From: Sporomusa malonica | Lineage (GTDB): Bacteria > Bacillota > Negativicutes > Sporomusales > Sporomusaceae | Length of the DNA stretch: 64,000 nt | Reading direction: 5' to 3' | Assembly (NCBI RefSeq): GCF_900176355.1 | Contig: NZ_FWXI01000008.1 | Span: 124,001 to 188,000, forward strand | Program-made: the position numbers and the translations under genes | Shown here: piece after piece, positions 9,360-16,699 of the stretch | How positions within the stretch are numbered: the first letter of the stretch is position 1 | Layout: each line of letters begins with the position of its first letter | The notes under the pieces: model-generated | What the model was told of the DNA's origin: nothing | Seen by the model: only the letters and a program-made list of their open reading frames with translations | The model's database searches: none

Positions 9360-10601
9360 TTAGGCCTCCCTCATTACTTCGACAGTTACCACATCTCCGG
9401 CATATAAACCACTGCTGCCCTCAGGCACCTGTACGACGCCATCCGCTTGTGTCATAACGCTGATCAGTCCCGATTTTCCTAATACCGGTTCTGCGCGATA
9501 TTCTCCCTCCAGCCAAATTAGCTTTACCCGCAAAAAATCATCTCTCCCAGGAGCAGAGGCACAATTCCTGGTCAATCTCGCAGAAATCTTGCAGCCTGCT
9601 TTTAGTGCTTTCAACCCCTGCAGCCTCTTAACTACCGGGATAACCAACATTTGGCAAATAGTCATCGCCGCTACCGGATGTCCGGGCAACCCAAATACCG
9701 GCACTCTACCAACCATCCCAAAAATTGTTGGCTTACCAGGTTTAACGGCTAATCCGTGAAAGACTACCTTCTGCCGCCCAAGCTCTTCTATAATCTGAAC
9801 AGTATGATCCCTAGCTCCGACTGAGCTACCGCCTGAGGCCAGTACCAGTTGGTTTTCGTTAACCCCTTTACTAACAGCTGCCAACAGCTCATCGTAATTA
9901 TCCTTAATAATCCCATAGCTAGTCACATGACACCCGGCTTCGGTCAACATGGCTGCCAAAGTATAGGAATTGACATCACGTACCTGACCGCCCACTGGTA
10001 CAGTGCTCACATCGACCACTTCATCGCCGGTGGAGATAATCCCGACCTTCAGCCGCTGCCGTACTTTTACCTTGTCAATACCACAGGCAGCCAGTGCGCC
10101 AATTTCGGCTGGCGTTAGCTTAGTACCTGCAGCAATAAACATAGCACCTGCCTTTATATCTTCGCCTTTAGTCACAACATTCTCACCAGGAGCTGCCGGC
10201 TTTAGCACCAGGAGGGTTTCATGGTCAGAGCGTTCTGTATGCTCCAGCATAACCACAGCATCGGCACCAGCAGGCAACATACCGCCGGTCGGCATAATGA
10301 CAGCTTGTCCGGAAACAATACTAGCTTCAGTTGACTGTCCCATGAAGACTTCATCAGTAACAGTGAGCATTACCGGAACCCCTTCGCCTGCGCCAAAGGT
10401 ATCACGGCTAAGCACTGCATACCCATCAACCGTTGAACGGCTAAATGGCGGCAGATCAACACCAGCGGCAATATCCACTGCAGTGATCCGCCCCAAAGCC
10501 TGCATAAGCCCAACTTCCTCAGGTTCTGCTGTTAGTTCTGGCAGGCTGCTGTCAATTAGACTGGTTGCTTTTGCTAGTGGGATACAATCAAAGAAATCCA
10601 T
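9360..10601 (-). CDS. moeA: Molybdopterin molybdotransferase MoeA
   Basis: 413 residues, standard single MoeA with motifs STGDEVV near 190, GGSSVGARDHT near 254 and GLPGHPVAAM near 304. It catalyses metal insertion into adenylated molybdopterin. The ATG at 10601 is chosen because GGAG stands six bases before it; an in-frame start at 10625 would lie inside the preceding gene and lacks a site. It is separated from the fused moeA by one base and from the small upstream ORF by one base, so translation is tightly coupled. Confidence 0.93.
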   Translation of the reverse strand: MDFFDCIPLAKATSLIDSSLPELTAEPEEVGLMQALGRITAVDIAAGVDLPPFSRSTVDGYAVLSRDTFGAGEGVPVMLTVTDEVFMGQSTEASIVSGQAVIMPTGGMLPAGADAVVMLEHTERSDHETLLVLKPAAPGENVVTKGEDIKAGAMFIAAGTKLTPAEIGALAACGIDKVKVRQRLKVGIISTGDEVVDVSTVPVGGQVRDVNSYTLAAMLTEAGCHVTSYGIIKDNYDELLAAVSKGVNENQLVLASGGSSVGARDHTVQIIEELGRQKVVFHGLAVKPGKPTIFGMVGRVPVFGLPGHPVAAMTICQMLVIPVVKRLQGLKALKAGCKISARLTRNCASAPGRDDFLRVKLIWLEGEYRAEPVLGKSGLISVMTQADGVVQVPEGSSGLYAGDVVTVEVMREA

Positions 10602-10602
10602 G

Positions 10603-10848
10603 TCAGTCTCCTTTGTCGACCCCAAAACAACCTAACTGACAGGCAGTAATTTTTACTTTGGCAGCATCAGCTGCCAGGCCGACAACAATGGGCGGCACAC
10701 CCTCGGCATTGGCCAGTTGTGTTGCTTGAACACATGTCAGACGACCGTCTTTAGCCAATTCGCGTACTTTTTCCTTGATGACTTCATTTACTTGTTCCAT
10801 GGCTGCCTCCAATAATTGATAAAGATTCATATCTTTATATTTTGCCAT
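10603..10848 (-). CDS. Small protein of unknown function heading the cofactor operon
   Basis: 81 residues that I do not recognise. The N-terminal half is an amphipathic helix (QLLEAAMEQVNEVIKEKV). The middle (LTCVQATQLANAEGVPPIVV) has the spacing of a helix-turn-helix and contains Cys. The C-terminus has a second CxxxC (TACQLGCFG). This could be a small regulator or a metallochaperone-like protein. A second possible start at 10800 (MEQVNEV) has GGAGG at ideal spacing and would give 65 residues. Direct coupling to moeA implies a cofactor-related role. Confidence 0.7.
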   Translation of the reverse strand: MAKYKDMNLYQLLEAAMEQVNEVIKEKVRELAKDGRLTCVQATQLANAEGVPPIVVGLAADAAKVKITACQLGCFGVDKGD

Positions 10849-10881
10849 TTGCTTAATAATTCCTGCAATATTTTTTGATAA

Positions 10882-10941
10882 CTTATATCTATATTACCTA
10901 AAATTGTAAATAACGTCACGTTTACATTACAAAAATGTGAC
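10882..10941 (-). promoter_or_regulatory. Cofactor-operon promoter with GTCA-N19-TGAC operator
   Basis: On the minus strand TTTACA (10905-10910) and TATAAG (10882-10887) are 17 bases apart, a sigma-70-type promoter for the operon starting at 10848. Just upstream is an inverted repeat with cores at 10915-10918 and 10938-10941, 19 bases apart. The same core spacing and the GTCACGTTTA half occur in the aor1 activator region, and a one-base variant in the adh region, so one regulator may bind all three. Confidence 0.55.
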
Positions 10942-10948
10942 ATTATTA

Positions 10949-12037
10949 TTATGGGCAAATAATTAGATCCCTCGCCCACAAGCAATCAGAGCAAGTTGGA
11001 TTATTGCCCCAACAGTCAGCCTCATTGGTTAAGACTGTAGAACAACCATCTAGTAGTCTGCAATCTGTGCATGAGGGGTAGTCTGCAGTCCGCACCATCC
11101 AACGAAAACGAGCGTATTGGGGTGTAGTCCAAATTTCTTCTATACTTCTGTCCTTCACATTTCCAAAGCTATGAGCCAACATTTCCTTTTTACGTCCCAT
11201 AATGTAGCAGCTATAACTATGCATAAAAGCATAACATGGACTGACTTCCCCCTGCCAAGTAACTGTTAAGGCTTTGTTTTCAACAAAGCGGCAATGCCTT
11301 GCCGTTCGCAGTTGCATATTAGGAGCAGCTTTAACAGATAAAAAAGTAGATTCTCGTCCAAACGAATTTAAATCCAATCCATTATCGTAAAGAATCTCAT
11401 CTTTCATGCTTTCATGGTATGGCAAAACATTTGTTACTATCAGCTTATGAGCACCAATCCGGTCTGTAAGCGCGGGCATTGCGGGGAGTTTCCTAATGTT
11501 TTGTTTAGTTGCTACAAATTCCACTCCAAGCTCGGGTTTATTGGACTTTTTCTCTTTTTTCAACTTCTGTAAATACTCAATATTCCTAATAACCTCATCA
11601 TAGCTTGCACCCGGTCTTATCGTCTCAAAAGATTGATCATCCGGCCCGTCGAGAGAAACAAATATCCAATCTAACCCTACTTCTATTAGATGGGATGCTA
11701 CTTGAGGCGTAAGCATAGACCCATTTGTTATCATTTCAACAGACAGTCCCAATCCTTTGCATTTTTTAATCATTTCCAAAATATTCGGATGGGTAAGCGG
11801 TTCTCCAAAACCACCAAAATGAACGAATTGTAAACTAGGTAACCCTTTCATATCATCATACAGCTTGTTAAAAACCTGGATAGACATGTCACCCATTTGG
11901 TCAGTCCAAGAATGCCGGATACAAGTTATACAAGAGTAGTTGCATTTGGTGGTCACTTCCACATAGATTTTCTTAACATCCGGCTTTAATGGTATCGAAA
12001 TATTTTCTTCTCCAGTGCTAAACTGGTAATGCTTCAT
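10949..12037 (-). CDS. Radical SAM/SPASM protein, probable tungsten-oxidoreductase maturase
   Basis: 362 residues. The radical-SAM motif CNYSCITC (near residues 34-41) binds the catalytic 4Fe-4S cluster, GGFGEPLTHP follows near 78, and the last ~100 residues hold many Cys (CRF, CYAF, SCTDCRLLDGC, CSDCLW), typical of a SPASM domain with auxiliary clusters. Maturases of this type sit beside AOR-family genes; it follows aor1 directly. The ATG at 12037 with AGGTGG five bases upstream is preferred over the GTG at 12046. The product or modification is not known. Confidence 0.82.
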   Translation of the reverse strand: MKHYQFSTGEENISIPLKPDVKKIYVEVTTKCNYSCITCIRHSWTDQMGDMSIQVFNKLYDDMKGLPSLQFVHFGGFGEPLTHPNILEMIKKCKGLGLSVEMITNGSMLTPQVASHLIEVGLDWIFVSLDGPDDQSFETIRPGASYDEVIRNIEYLQKLKKEKKSNKPELGVEFVATKQNIRKLPAMPALTDRIGAHKLIVTNVLPYHESMKDEILYDNGLDLNSFGRESTFLSVKAAPNMQLRTARHCRFVENKALTVTWQGEVSPCYAFMHSYSCYIMGRKKEMLAHSFGNVKDRSIEEIWTTPQYARFRWMVRTADYPSCTDCRLLDGCSTVLTNEADCWGNNPTCSDCLWARDLIICP

Positions 12038-12140
12038 AGCTTCCACCTACTCCATAACTACTATTCCTAAGCCTGAATACCATTGACTAGTTACTCTTGA
12101 AGCGATGCACTCGGCAAGGTTTCAAACAGTGTTCATTCCG

Positions 12141-12196
12141 ATAAAGTAGACTTAGCTTCAGGTGGGGTTTTAACCCCCGCTGAAGGTTAGTCGCCC
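12141..12196. repeat. 56-bp intergenic element R2, copy 1
   Basis: This segment begins ATAAAGTAGACTTAGC and contains the palindrome GGGGTTTTAACCCC. It is almost identical to 56259-56314, 44 kb away. It lies between the radical SAM gene and the terminator of aor1. The second copy is joined to half of the R1 repeat, so R2 and R1 share end segments. Confidence 0.8.
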
Positions 12197-12270
12197 AACT
12201 TCCAGGGAAGCCTCCTAAACTCCCACTTATAGAAGAGGGAGTCTTAGCGCGGGTTAGTCACAGGATAAAG

Positions 12271-12294
12271 GAGCCCGGACAAATATCCGGGCTC
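12271..12294 (-). terminator. Hairpin after aor1
   Basis: A 9-bp perfect stem GAGCCCGGA/TCCGGGCTC with a 6-base loop, 20 bases after the aor1 stop. The T-tract is poor, so some transcripts may continue into the maturase gene. A sister hairpin follows aor2. Confidence 0.65.
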
Positions 12295-12313
12295 AAGCAA
12301 TACATTAGAATAA

Positions 12314-14035
12314 TTAGAAGTTAAATACTTGTTTAAGTTCTTCTTTAGGAATATCAAATACCACATCATGGGGTTTGAGGGATTCAAAGCGGAAGAAGTC
12401 TGGCAAATCATCGGATTCGTCGCCAAAGCCTGCTGCTTTGTTAAAGGCACGCTCGTCACGAAGTACTTCCTTGCCAAGTTCGAGGTAATCATTAAGGGTG
12501 TAATTCCAGCCGTAGCGGGCGTTACACATCTCAACAATACCTTCCATACCTTCAGGAATATCAAGGATGGCAAAAGCTACGAACAGGCACAAACCGGTAG
12601 TGTCAATAAAGGAGGTCGCGATTTGGAAGTTACGGGACAGATCAACCTGACCTTCAGCTGCCAATGGGTCAGTTTTGCCGCTTACACCCAGGATATTGGT
12701 AGCAACAACATATCCGGCAGTGTGGTCAGCTCCCATAGTCGTGGTAGCGTACGTTACGCCAACACCTTTAACAGCACGGGGGTCATAGGCAGGAATGCCT
12801 TGGCCTTTAACGGTTGGCACGCGGGTTACGCCATATACTTTGCCGGTAACTGCGGCGCCTGCGCCTAAGATCCGGCCAAGCGGAGTTGCCTTACCCATTT
12901 CGTGGATTAGTTCAATAGCAGCTTTGCTATCGCCAAACTTTGCGATACCAGCTTCCATTGCCACCCCTAGAGTAACAGCCATTTCAATCGTATCAACGCC
13001 ATAATCGTCACATAGACGGTTCATATAGGCAATGTCATCAAGGTTGTTTGCACCAATGTTTGCCCCAAAGCCCCAGCAAGTTTCGTATTCAAGACCGCCG
13101 GTAACCATTTCGCCCTCTTTATTCTTATAGGTTTGCGAGCAACGAATAATACAGCCTGGTGAGCATGCATGGGTTGGGTTGGCGCCACGGGCTTTAATCG
13201 TTTCATACATCGTTTCGCCGCCAGTGTCGTTAGCGTTTTCAAAACGGCCTTCTGAGAAATTTCTGGTCGGCAGGCCGCCAGCTTCGTTCAAAATGTTAAC
13301 AAGCACGTTAGTTCCGTATGTTGGCAGGCCTTGACCGGTTACGGCATGGCTGGTCAGCGCTTTAGCCAGTTTCTTCGCACCAGCTCTAAAGGCTTCCTCA
13401 TTCGCAAAGGCAATATTGGCAGCACCAGCATCATCAACAACAATAGCTTTTAAGCCTTTACTGCCCATGACTGCACCCAGACCACCACGGCCAGCTTGAC
13501 GGGTAGGTTCACCCTCCTGGTCGGTAGCACCGATACAAGCTGAGGCCATTTTGTTTTCCCCTGCAGTACCGATAGCGGCTATACCGACCTTTTGTCCGTA
13601 CTTTTGCTGAAGTTTAGCAGTAGTATCATAAATATTGAGACCTTTTAGTTCAGGGCATTCTTCTAATTTAATCCCGTCTTTGGTAACAACCATCGTGTAC
13701 AGTTTACCATCTTGAGCTACATCTTCAACAATAATAGCTTCTGCGCCAGCGCGGGCAAGTTTATGGCCGATAAAGCCGCCAACGTTGCTTTCTTTAATCG
13801 TCCCAGTCAGCGGACTTTTAGCCCCGAAAGACATACGACCAGCATTAGGAGCAAATGTACCAGTTAAAAATCCTGGTGCAAGAATTAGTTTGTTGAGCTT
13901 CCCAAGCGCATGGGCATTGGCATCAACCTCAATTTTAACAATCTTGGAAGTGAGCGCCCGTCCGGCCAGGCCTTTGTACTGCTCGCCTGCGTCTTTGGTC
14001 ACTGTAAGAGTGGCCATGTTAACACGATAAAACAT
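12314..14035 (-). CDS. aor: Tungsten-dependent aldehyde:ferredoxin oxidoreductase, copy 1
   Basis: 573 residues. AOR oxidises aldehydes to acids with ferredoxin, or reduces acids in reverse, using a bis-pterin tungsten centre and one 4Fe-4S cluster. Candidate cluster ligands are Cys291, Cys295 and Cys299 (CSPGCIIRC) and Cys483 (DTTGLCLF). This is a C-x3-C-x3-C form, unlike the C-x2-C-x3-C of Pyrococcus AOR. The pterin-binding AGRGGLGAVMGSKGLKA is at 181-197. TAGGAGGAGATTTAC precedes the ATG. Expression should need sigma-54 (14253-14268) and pass the leader at 14070-14187. The protein differs from aor2 at only residues 138, 144 and 148. Confidence 0.95.
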   Translation of the reverse strand: MFYRVNMATLTVTKDAGEQYKGLAGRALTSKIVKIEVDANAHALGKLNKLILAPGFLTGTFAPNAGRMSFGAKSPLTGTIKESNVGGFIGHKLARAGAEAIIVEDVAQDGKLYTMVVTKDGIKLEECPELKGLNIYDTTAKLQQKYGQKVGIAAIGTAGENKMASACIGATDQEGEPTRQAGRGGLGAVMGSKGLKAIVVDDAGAANIAFANEEAFRAGAKKLAKALTSHAVTGQGLPTYGTNVLVNILNEAGGLPTRNFSEGRFENANDTGGETMYETIKARGANPTHACSPGCIIRCSQTYKNKEGEMVTGGLEYETCWGFGANIGANNLDDIAYMNRLCDDYGVDTIEMAVTLGVAMEAGIAKFGDSKAAIELIHEMGKATPLGRILGAGAAVTGKVYGVTRVPTVKGQGIPAYDPRAVKGVGVTYATTTMGADHTAGYVVATNILGVSGKTDPLAAEGQVDLSRNFQIATSFIDTTGLCLFVAFAILDIPEGMEGIVEMCNARYGWNYTLNDYLELGKEVLRDERAFNKAAGFGDESDDLPDFFRFESLKPHDVVFDIPKEELKQVFNF

Positions 14036-14069
14036 GTAAATCTCCTCCTAAAAAGATGTGCATAGATTA

Positions 14070-14187
14070 AAAAACAAAAAAAGAGGTCTAAAAAAATTTT
14101 AGTACCTCTTCCTTTGCACAATGGCAGGCACGATAATTACTCATCATACCCTAAGGTTTATTATCTCCCAGTAGGGATGATAATAAA
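14070..14187 (-). promoter_or_regulatory. Structured leader of aor1 with intrinsic terminator (candidate riboswitch)
   Basis: On the minus strand: hairpin 1 (TTTATTATC/GATAATAAA, 14157-14187, with an inner TCCC/GGGA), linker CCTTAG, hairpin 2 (8 bp, GGTATGAT/ATCGTGCC, 14127-14150, loop GAGTAATT), tail TGCCATTGTGCAAAGG (14111-14126), then the stem AAGAGGT/ACCTCTT followed by a T-run (14070-14110). Hairpin 2, its loop and the tail are nearly the same in aor2, and the plan recurs before tupA. A terminator inside a 5' leader implies attenuation. Confidence 0.62.
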
Positions 14188-14252
14188 TCGGAAGCAATAT
14201 TCTCTTTTTTACCGCAACCTGAGACATACCCCGTAATTACAACTATTAACTC

Positions 14253-14268
14253 GCAATTCTCATGCCAA
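14253..14268 (-). promoter_or_regulatory. Sigma-54 promoter of aor1
   Basis: TTGGCATGAGAATTGC has GG and GC separated by 10 bases, the -24/-12 consensus. The identical 16-mer lies before adh (15929-15944). An activator with a sigma-54 contact motif is encoded at 16700-18706. The leader between this promoter and the ATG is about 210 bases. Confidence 0.88.
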
Positions 14269-14329
14269 CCCGTTTTCCTAGCAAAAGAGCGTGGCATCCT
14301 GGTAAAACGGTGATATAATCGCAACACTT

Positions 14330-14387
14330 GTGTCTCATTTGCGTCACATTTGTGTCACGTTTATGGTACACATATATGACACATTAC
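14330..14387 (-). promoter_or_regulatory. Activator-binding region upstream of aor1
   Basis: About 58 bp rich in GTCAC and TGTGAC half-sites, conserved with 16016-16073 before adh. It includes GTCA cores at 14343 and 14354 (11 bases apart) and TGAC at 14377-14380, 19 bases after the second core. It lies about 80-130 bp upstream of the -12 element, the usual distance for enhancer-binding proteins. Confidence 0.75.
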
Positions 14388-14457
14388 TTTCAACTACACG
14401 ACCATAACCGTCACGCATTGTTTTCACCCGGCCCTACTGTAATTTGGCAGTACAGCA

Positions 14458-14500
14458 TGGGGTGGTTTCTTTCATGGAAACAATGAAAAAAACCACCCCA
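14458..14500 (-). terminator. Hairpin after adh
   Basis: An 11-bp stem with arms at 14458-14468 (TGGGGTGGTTT) and 14490-14500, 30 bases beyond the adh stop. It lies upstream of the aor1 activator sites and should separate the two units. A minus-strand T-run lies within the first arm rather than after the stem. Confidence 0.6.
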
Positions 14501-14530
14501 TTAGCATCCTATTACTTAAAACAAACCTAA

Positions 14531-15691
14531 CTAAATGGCTGCCTTATAGATAGCCTCAATCTCTTCTTGAGTAGCTTGTTTAGGATTGGTTAAACCACAG
14601 GCGTCTTTAAGAGCATTAGCAGCAAGAGTCGGGATATCGCTTTCGCTAAAACCTTTAAGATCTTTCAGGCCGGCAGGAATGCCGATATCGGCAGAAAGTT
14701 CACGAATAGCGGCAAGCGCTACTGCAGCTGCTTCAGCGGCAGGCATTCCAGCAACATCTTTACCCATAGCTTTGGCGACCTCAACAAATCTCTCAGGAAC
14801 AACTTTCGCATTATAATCTTCAACTGCCGGAAGCAGGATAGCATTGCAAACACCATGCGGCAGATCATAGAATCCACCAAGTTGATGGGCCATTGCGTGT
14901 ACATATCCCAGGCTGGCGTTATTAAAGGCAACACCGGCAAGATATTCAGCATATGTCATCATTTCTCTGGCTTCCATGTCATTACCATTGGCAACGGCTC
15001 TTCTCAGGTAACCAGCTATCAATTCAATCGCTTTAATGGCGGCGCAGTCGGTAACCGGAGTAGCAATTATAGAAACATATGCTTCGATCGCATGGGTCAG
15101 TGCGTCCATGCCGGTAGCAGCAGTAAGCGACGGCGGCATGGCAACCATTAATTCGGCGTCATCAACGGCAATAACAGCGGTAGTATGCCAGTCAACGATA
15201 GCCATTTTTATATGACGGCTTTCGTCAGTAATGATACAGAATCTGGTCATTTGGCTGGCAGTGCCGGAAGTAGTATTAACAGCGATTAGAGGCATCTGGG
15301 GTTTTGCTGATTTATTAACACCTTCATAGTCTTCAATCTTTCCGCCGTTAGCAGCAACTAGGGCAATACCTTTCGCACAGTCATGCGGAGAGCCGCCACC
15401 GAAAGATATAACGAAATCACAGTCATTATCTTTGAGCAATTTCAAGCCAGCATTAACATTGCCAACGGTTGGATTAGGCTGAGCGCCATCAAAAATTACA
15501 TAGCCTACTTCCATCTTGTCAAGCAAATCGGTGAGCTTTTTGGTAAGTTGGATTTGAACAAGAACCTTATCACTGACTATTAGTGCTTTTTTAAAGCCCA
15601 TAGGTTTGATATAATCTGCGATGTCCTCAAGACAGCCAACGCCCATAATGGTTACCGGAGGCATAAAATACCCGTAAGATTTCTTAGTCAT
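14531..15691 (-). CDS. Iron-containing alcohol dehydrogenase (group III)
   Basis: 386 residues, NAD(P)-dependent, interconverting aldehydes and alcohols. The nucleotide-binding [11 protein letters not shown] is near residues 97-107. Fe ligands are expected in [13 protein letters not shown] (near 193-205) and in the paired His segments HAMAHQLGG and [13 protein letters not shown] near 260-285. AGGAGGAGTTTTATT precedes the ATG. The sigma-54 promoter and activator region match those of aor1, so AOR and this enzyme should be made together and would link carboxylates, aldehydes and alcohols. Substrate cannot be told; ethanol/acetaldehyde is plausible. Confidence 0.93.
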   Translation of the reverse strand: MTKKSYGYFMPPVTIMGVGCLEDIADYIKPMGFKKALIVSDKVLVQIQLTKKLTDLLDKMEVGYVIFDGAQPNPTVGNVNAGLKLLKDNDCDFVISFGGGSPHDCAKGIALVAANGGKIEDYEGVNKSAKPQMPLIAVNTTSGTASQMTRFCIITDESRHIKMAIVDWHTTAVIAVDDAELMVAMPPSLTAATGMDALTHAIEAYVSIIATPVTDCAAIKAIELIAGYLRRAVANGNDMEAREMMTYAEYLAGVAFNNASLGYVHAMAHQLGGFYDLPHGVCNAILLPAVEDYNAKVVPERFVEVAKAMGKDVAGMPAAEAAAVALAAIRELSADIGIPAGLKDLKGFSESDIPTLAANALKDACGLTNPKQATQEEIEAIYKAAI

Positions 15692-15928
15692 AATAAAACT
15701 CCTCCTTTTATTAACTCAAGCTTCACTAGATTACCTAACCAAAAGTAACTCACTTGACCGGGGGAACATCGCGAGCCGGACTTTATCTGGTTCACCTCCC
15801 GTATTGACAAAATCTTCAGTCTAATTTCGACAAATTAACCCTGCGCCCCACCGCTATGACTCCACCACCCAAGGCCCCGGTGGTATAAGCCAACGTTTCC
15901 CGGTATCGTAACTCATTAGTAGTATATT
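15692..15928 (-). other. Long untranslated leader of adh
   Basis: About 237 bases separate the sigma-54 promoter from the adh ATG. It contains a GC-rich part (ACCACC near 15881, GGTGGT near 15866 and GGTGGGG further on), able to form hairpins, and a GGGAGGTGAACCAG stretch that looks like a ribosome site without a good ORF. It lacks the hairpin/tail motif of the aor leaders. I see no terminator, so any control may act on translation or RNA stability. Confidence 0.45.
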
Positions 15929-15944
15929 GCAATTCTCATGCCAA
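15929..15944 (-). promoter_or_regulatory. Sigma-54 promoter of adh
   Basis: The same 16-mer TTGGCATGAGAATTGC as at aor1, followed by AATATA. GG and GC are 10 bases apart. Confidence 0.88.
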
Positions 15945-16015
15945 CCTTGTTTTTCTGGAAAAATAATCCTTTTGCAAACAATATCACGTTTTATCCTGTT
16001 AAAACTGTGTTAAAA

Positions 16016-16073
16016 GTGCGACATTTCTGTCATATTTGTGTTACATTTATAGCACACAAATATGACACATTAC
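16016..16073 (-). promoter_or_regulatory. Activator-binding region upstream of adh
   Basis: Aligns without gaps to 14330-14387. Cores are GTCA at 16029, GTTA at 16040 and TGAC at 16063-16066, with 11 and 19 base spacings kept. Its distance to the -12 element is 10 bp longer than at aor1, one helical turn, so the same DNA face is presented. Confidence 0.75.
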
Positions 16074-16123
16074 CTGATTGGTTATGCTACTTACATTGCT
16101 ATTCTGAAAATAAACAAAATTTC

Positions 16124-16167
16124 ACAAAAAAACCATCCAGTATCACCCTAAAGCAAACTAGATGGTT
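16124..16167 (-). terminator. Terminator after the 119-aa gene
   Basis: Arms AACCATC (16131-16137) and GATGGTT (16161-16167) are followed on the minus strand by a run of T (AAAAAAA on plus, 16124-16132). It lies 30 bases after the stop at 16199. Confidence 0.65.
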
Positions 16168-16198
16168 GTGCCATAGTACCCACATTGTACATCGTTCG

Positions 16199-16558
16199 TT
16201 AATGGGGGATAATAAGTTTACGAACTGCTTCTAGCCATTTCATAGCAACTTGCTTAGCTTTGGGATAATCAGTATGGTATTCACTAATTTTAATTTCACG
16301 ACGCTCCAGATCAGGAAATACTGCAAATCCAGAAATGTGGTATCCTTCTGGACTAGCTAATATTTCAACAAAGATGGCGTCGAGAGTATACGGATGTACA
16401 AAATTTGTGTACGGCTCATAATAAATCGCACATTCAAAACTCTCCTGTAGATTCTTGTTTACCTGCTCCACCCATACGTAGTGATGAGTGAAAGCAACTG
16501 GGCGAATCGGGTTTTCAAGGGTATATAGTGTAGGAATACGAAAAGTAATTTCCTTCAA
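16199..16558 (-). CDS. Hypothetical protein (119 aa)
   Basis: I do not recognise this protein. It has no signal peptide or membrane segment and is rich in aromatic residues (HHYVWV, YYEPYTNF, EYHTDYP). The C-terminal helix (AKQVAMKWLEAVRKLII) looks amphipathic. The start is a TTG at 16558 with GGAAGG about ten bases upstream. It sits between the activator gene and adh, has its own terminator, and is AT-richer than its neighbours. A link to the aldehyde/alcohol system is only positional. Confidence 0.6.
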   Translation of the reverse strand: MKEITFRIPTLYTLENPIRPVAFTHHYVWVEQVNKNLQESFECAIYYEPYTNFVHPYTLDAIFVEILASPEGYHISGFAVFPDLERREIKISEYHTDYPKAKQVAMKWLEAVRKLIIPH

Positions 16559-16646
16559 AAGTTTGTACCTTCCTTTTTAAGTAAATAGTGTAACGTTTGG
16601 CTATCATCATAACAAAAATAATTGTCAAAATCAAAAATCCGATTCG

Positions 16647-16692
16647 AAAAAAATAAAGACTTAACTTCGTATTATTCGAGAAGTTAAGTCTT
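16647..16692 (-). terminator. Terminator of the sigma-54 activator gene
   Basis: A 13-bp perfect stem (16656-16668 with 16680-16692, AAGACTTAACTTC) followed by T-rich sequence on the minus strand, starting 8 bases after the stop at 16700. Confidence 0.9.
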
Positions 16693-16699
16693 GCTTTCA

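Noticed and set aside
10855-10905. Sigma-54 promoter for the cofactor operon
   Set aside because: No GG-N10-GC pair occurs between the operator and the first gene; a sigma-70 promoter fits better.
12329-14030. Plus-strand open frames inside aor1 and aor2 that look conserved between the two
   Set aside because: They are shadows of a duplicated gene: identical DNA gives identical antisense frames. There are no ribosome sites or codon signals.
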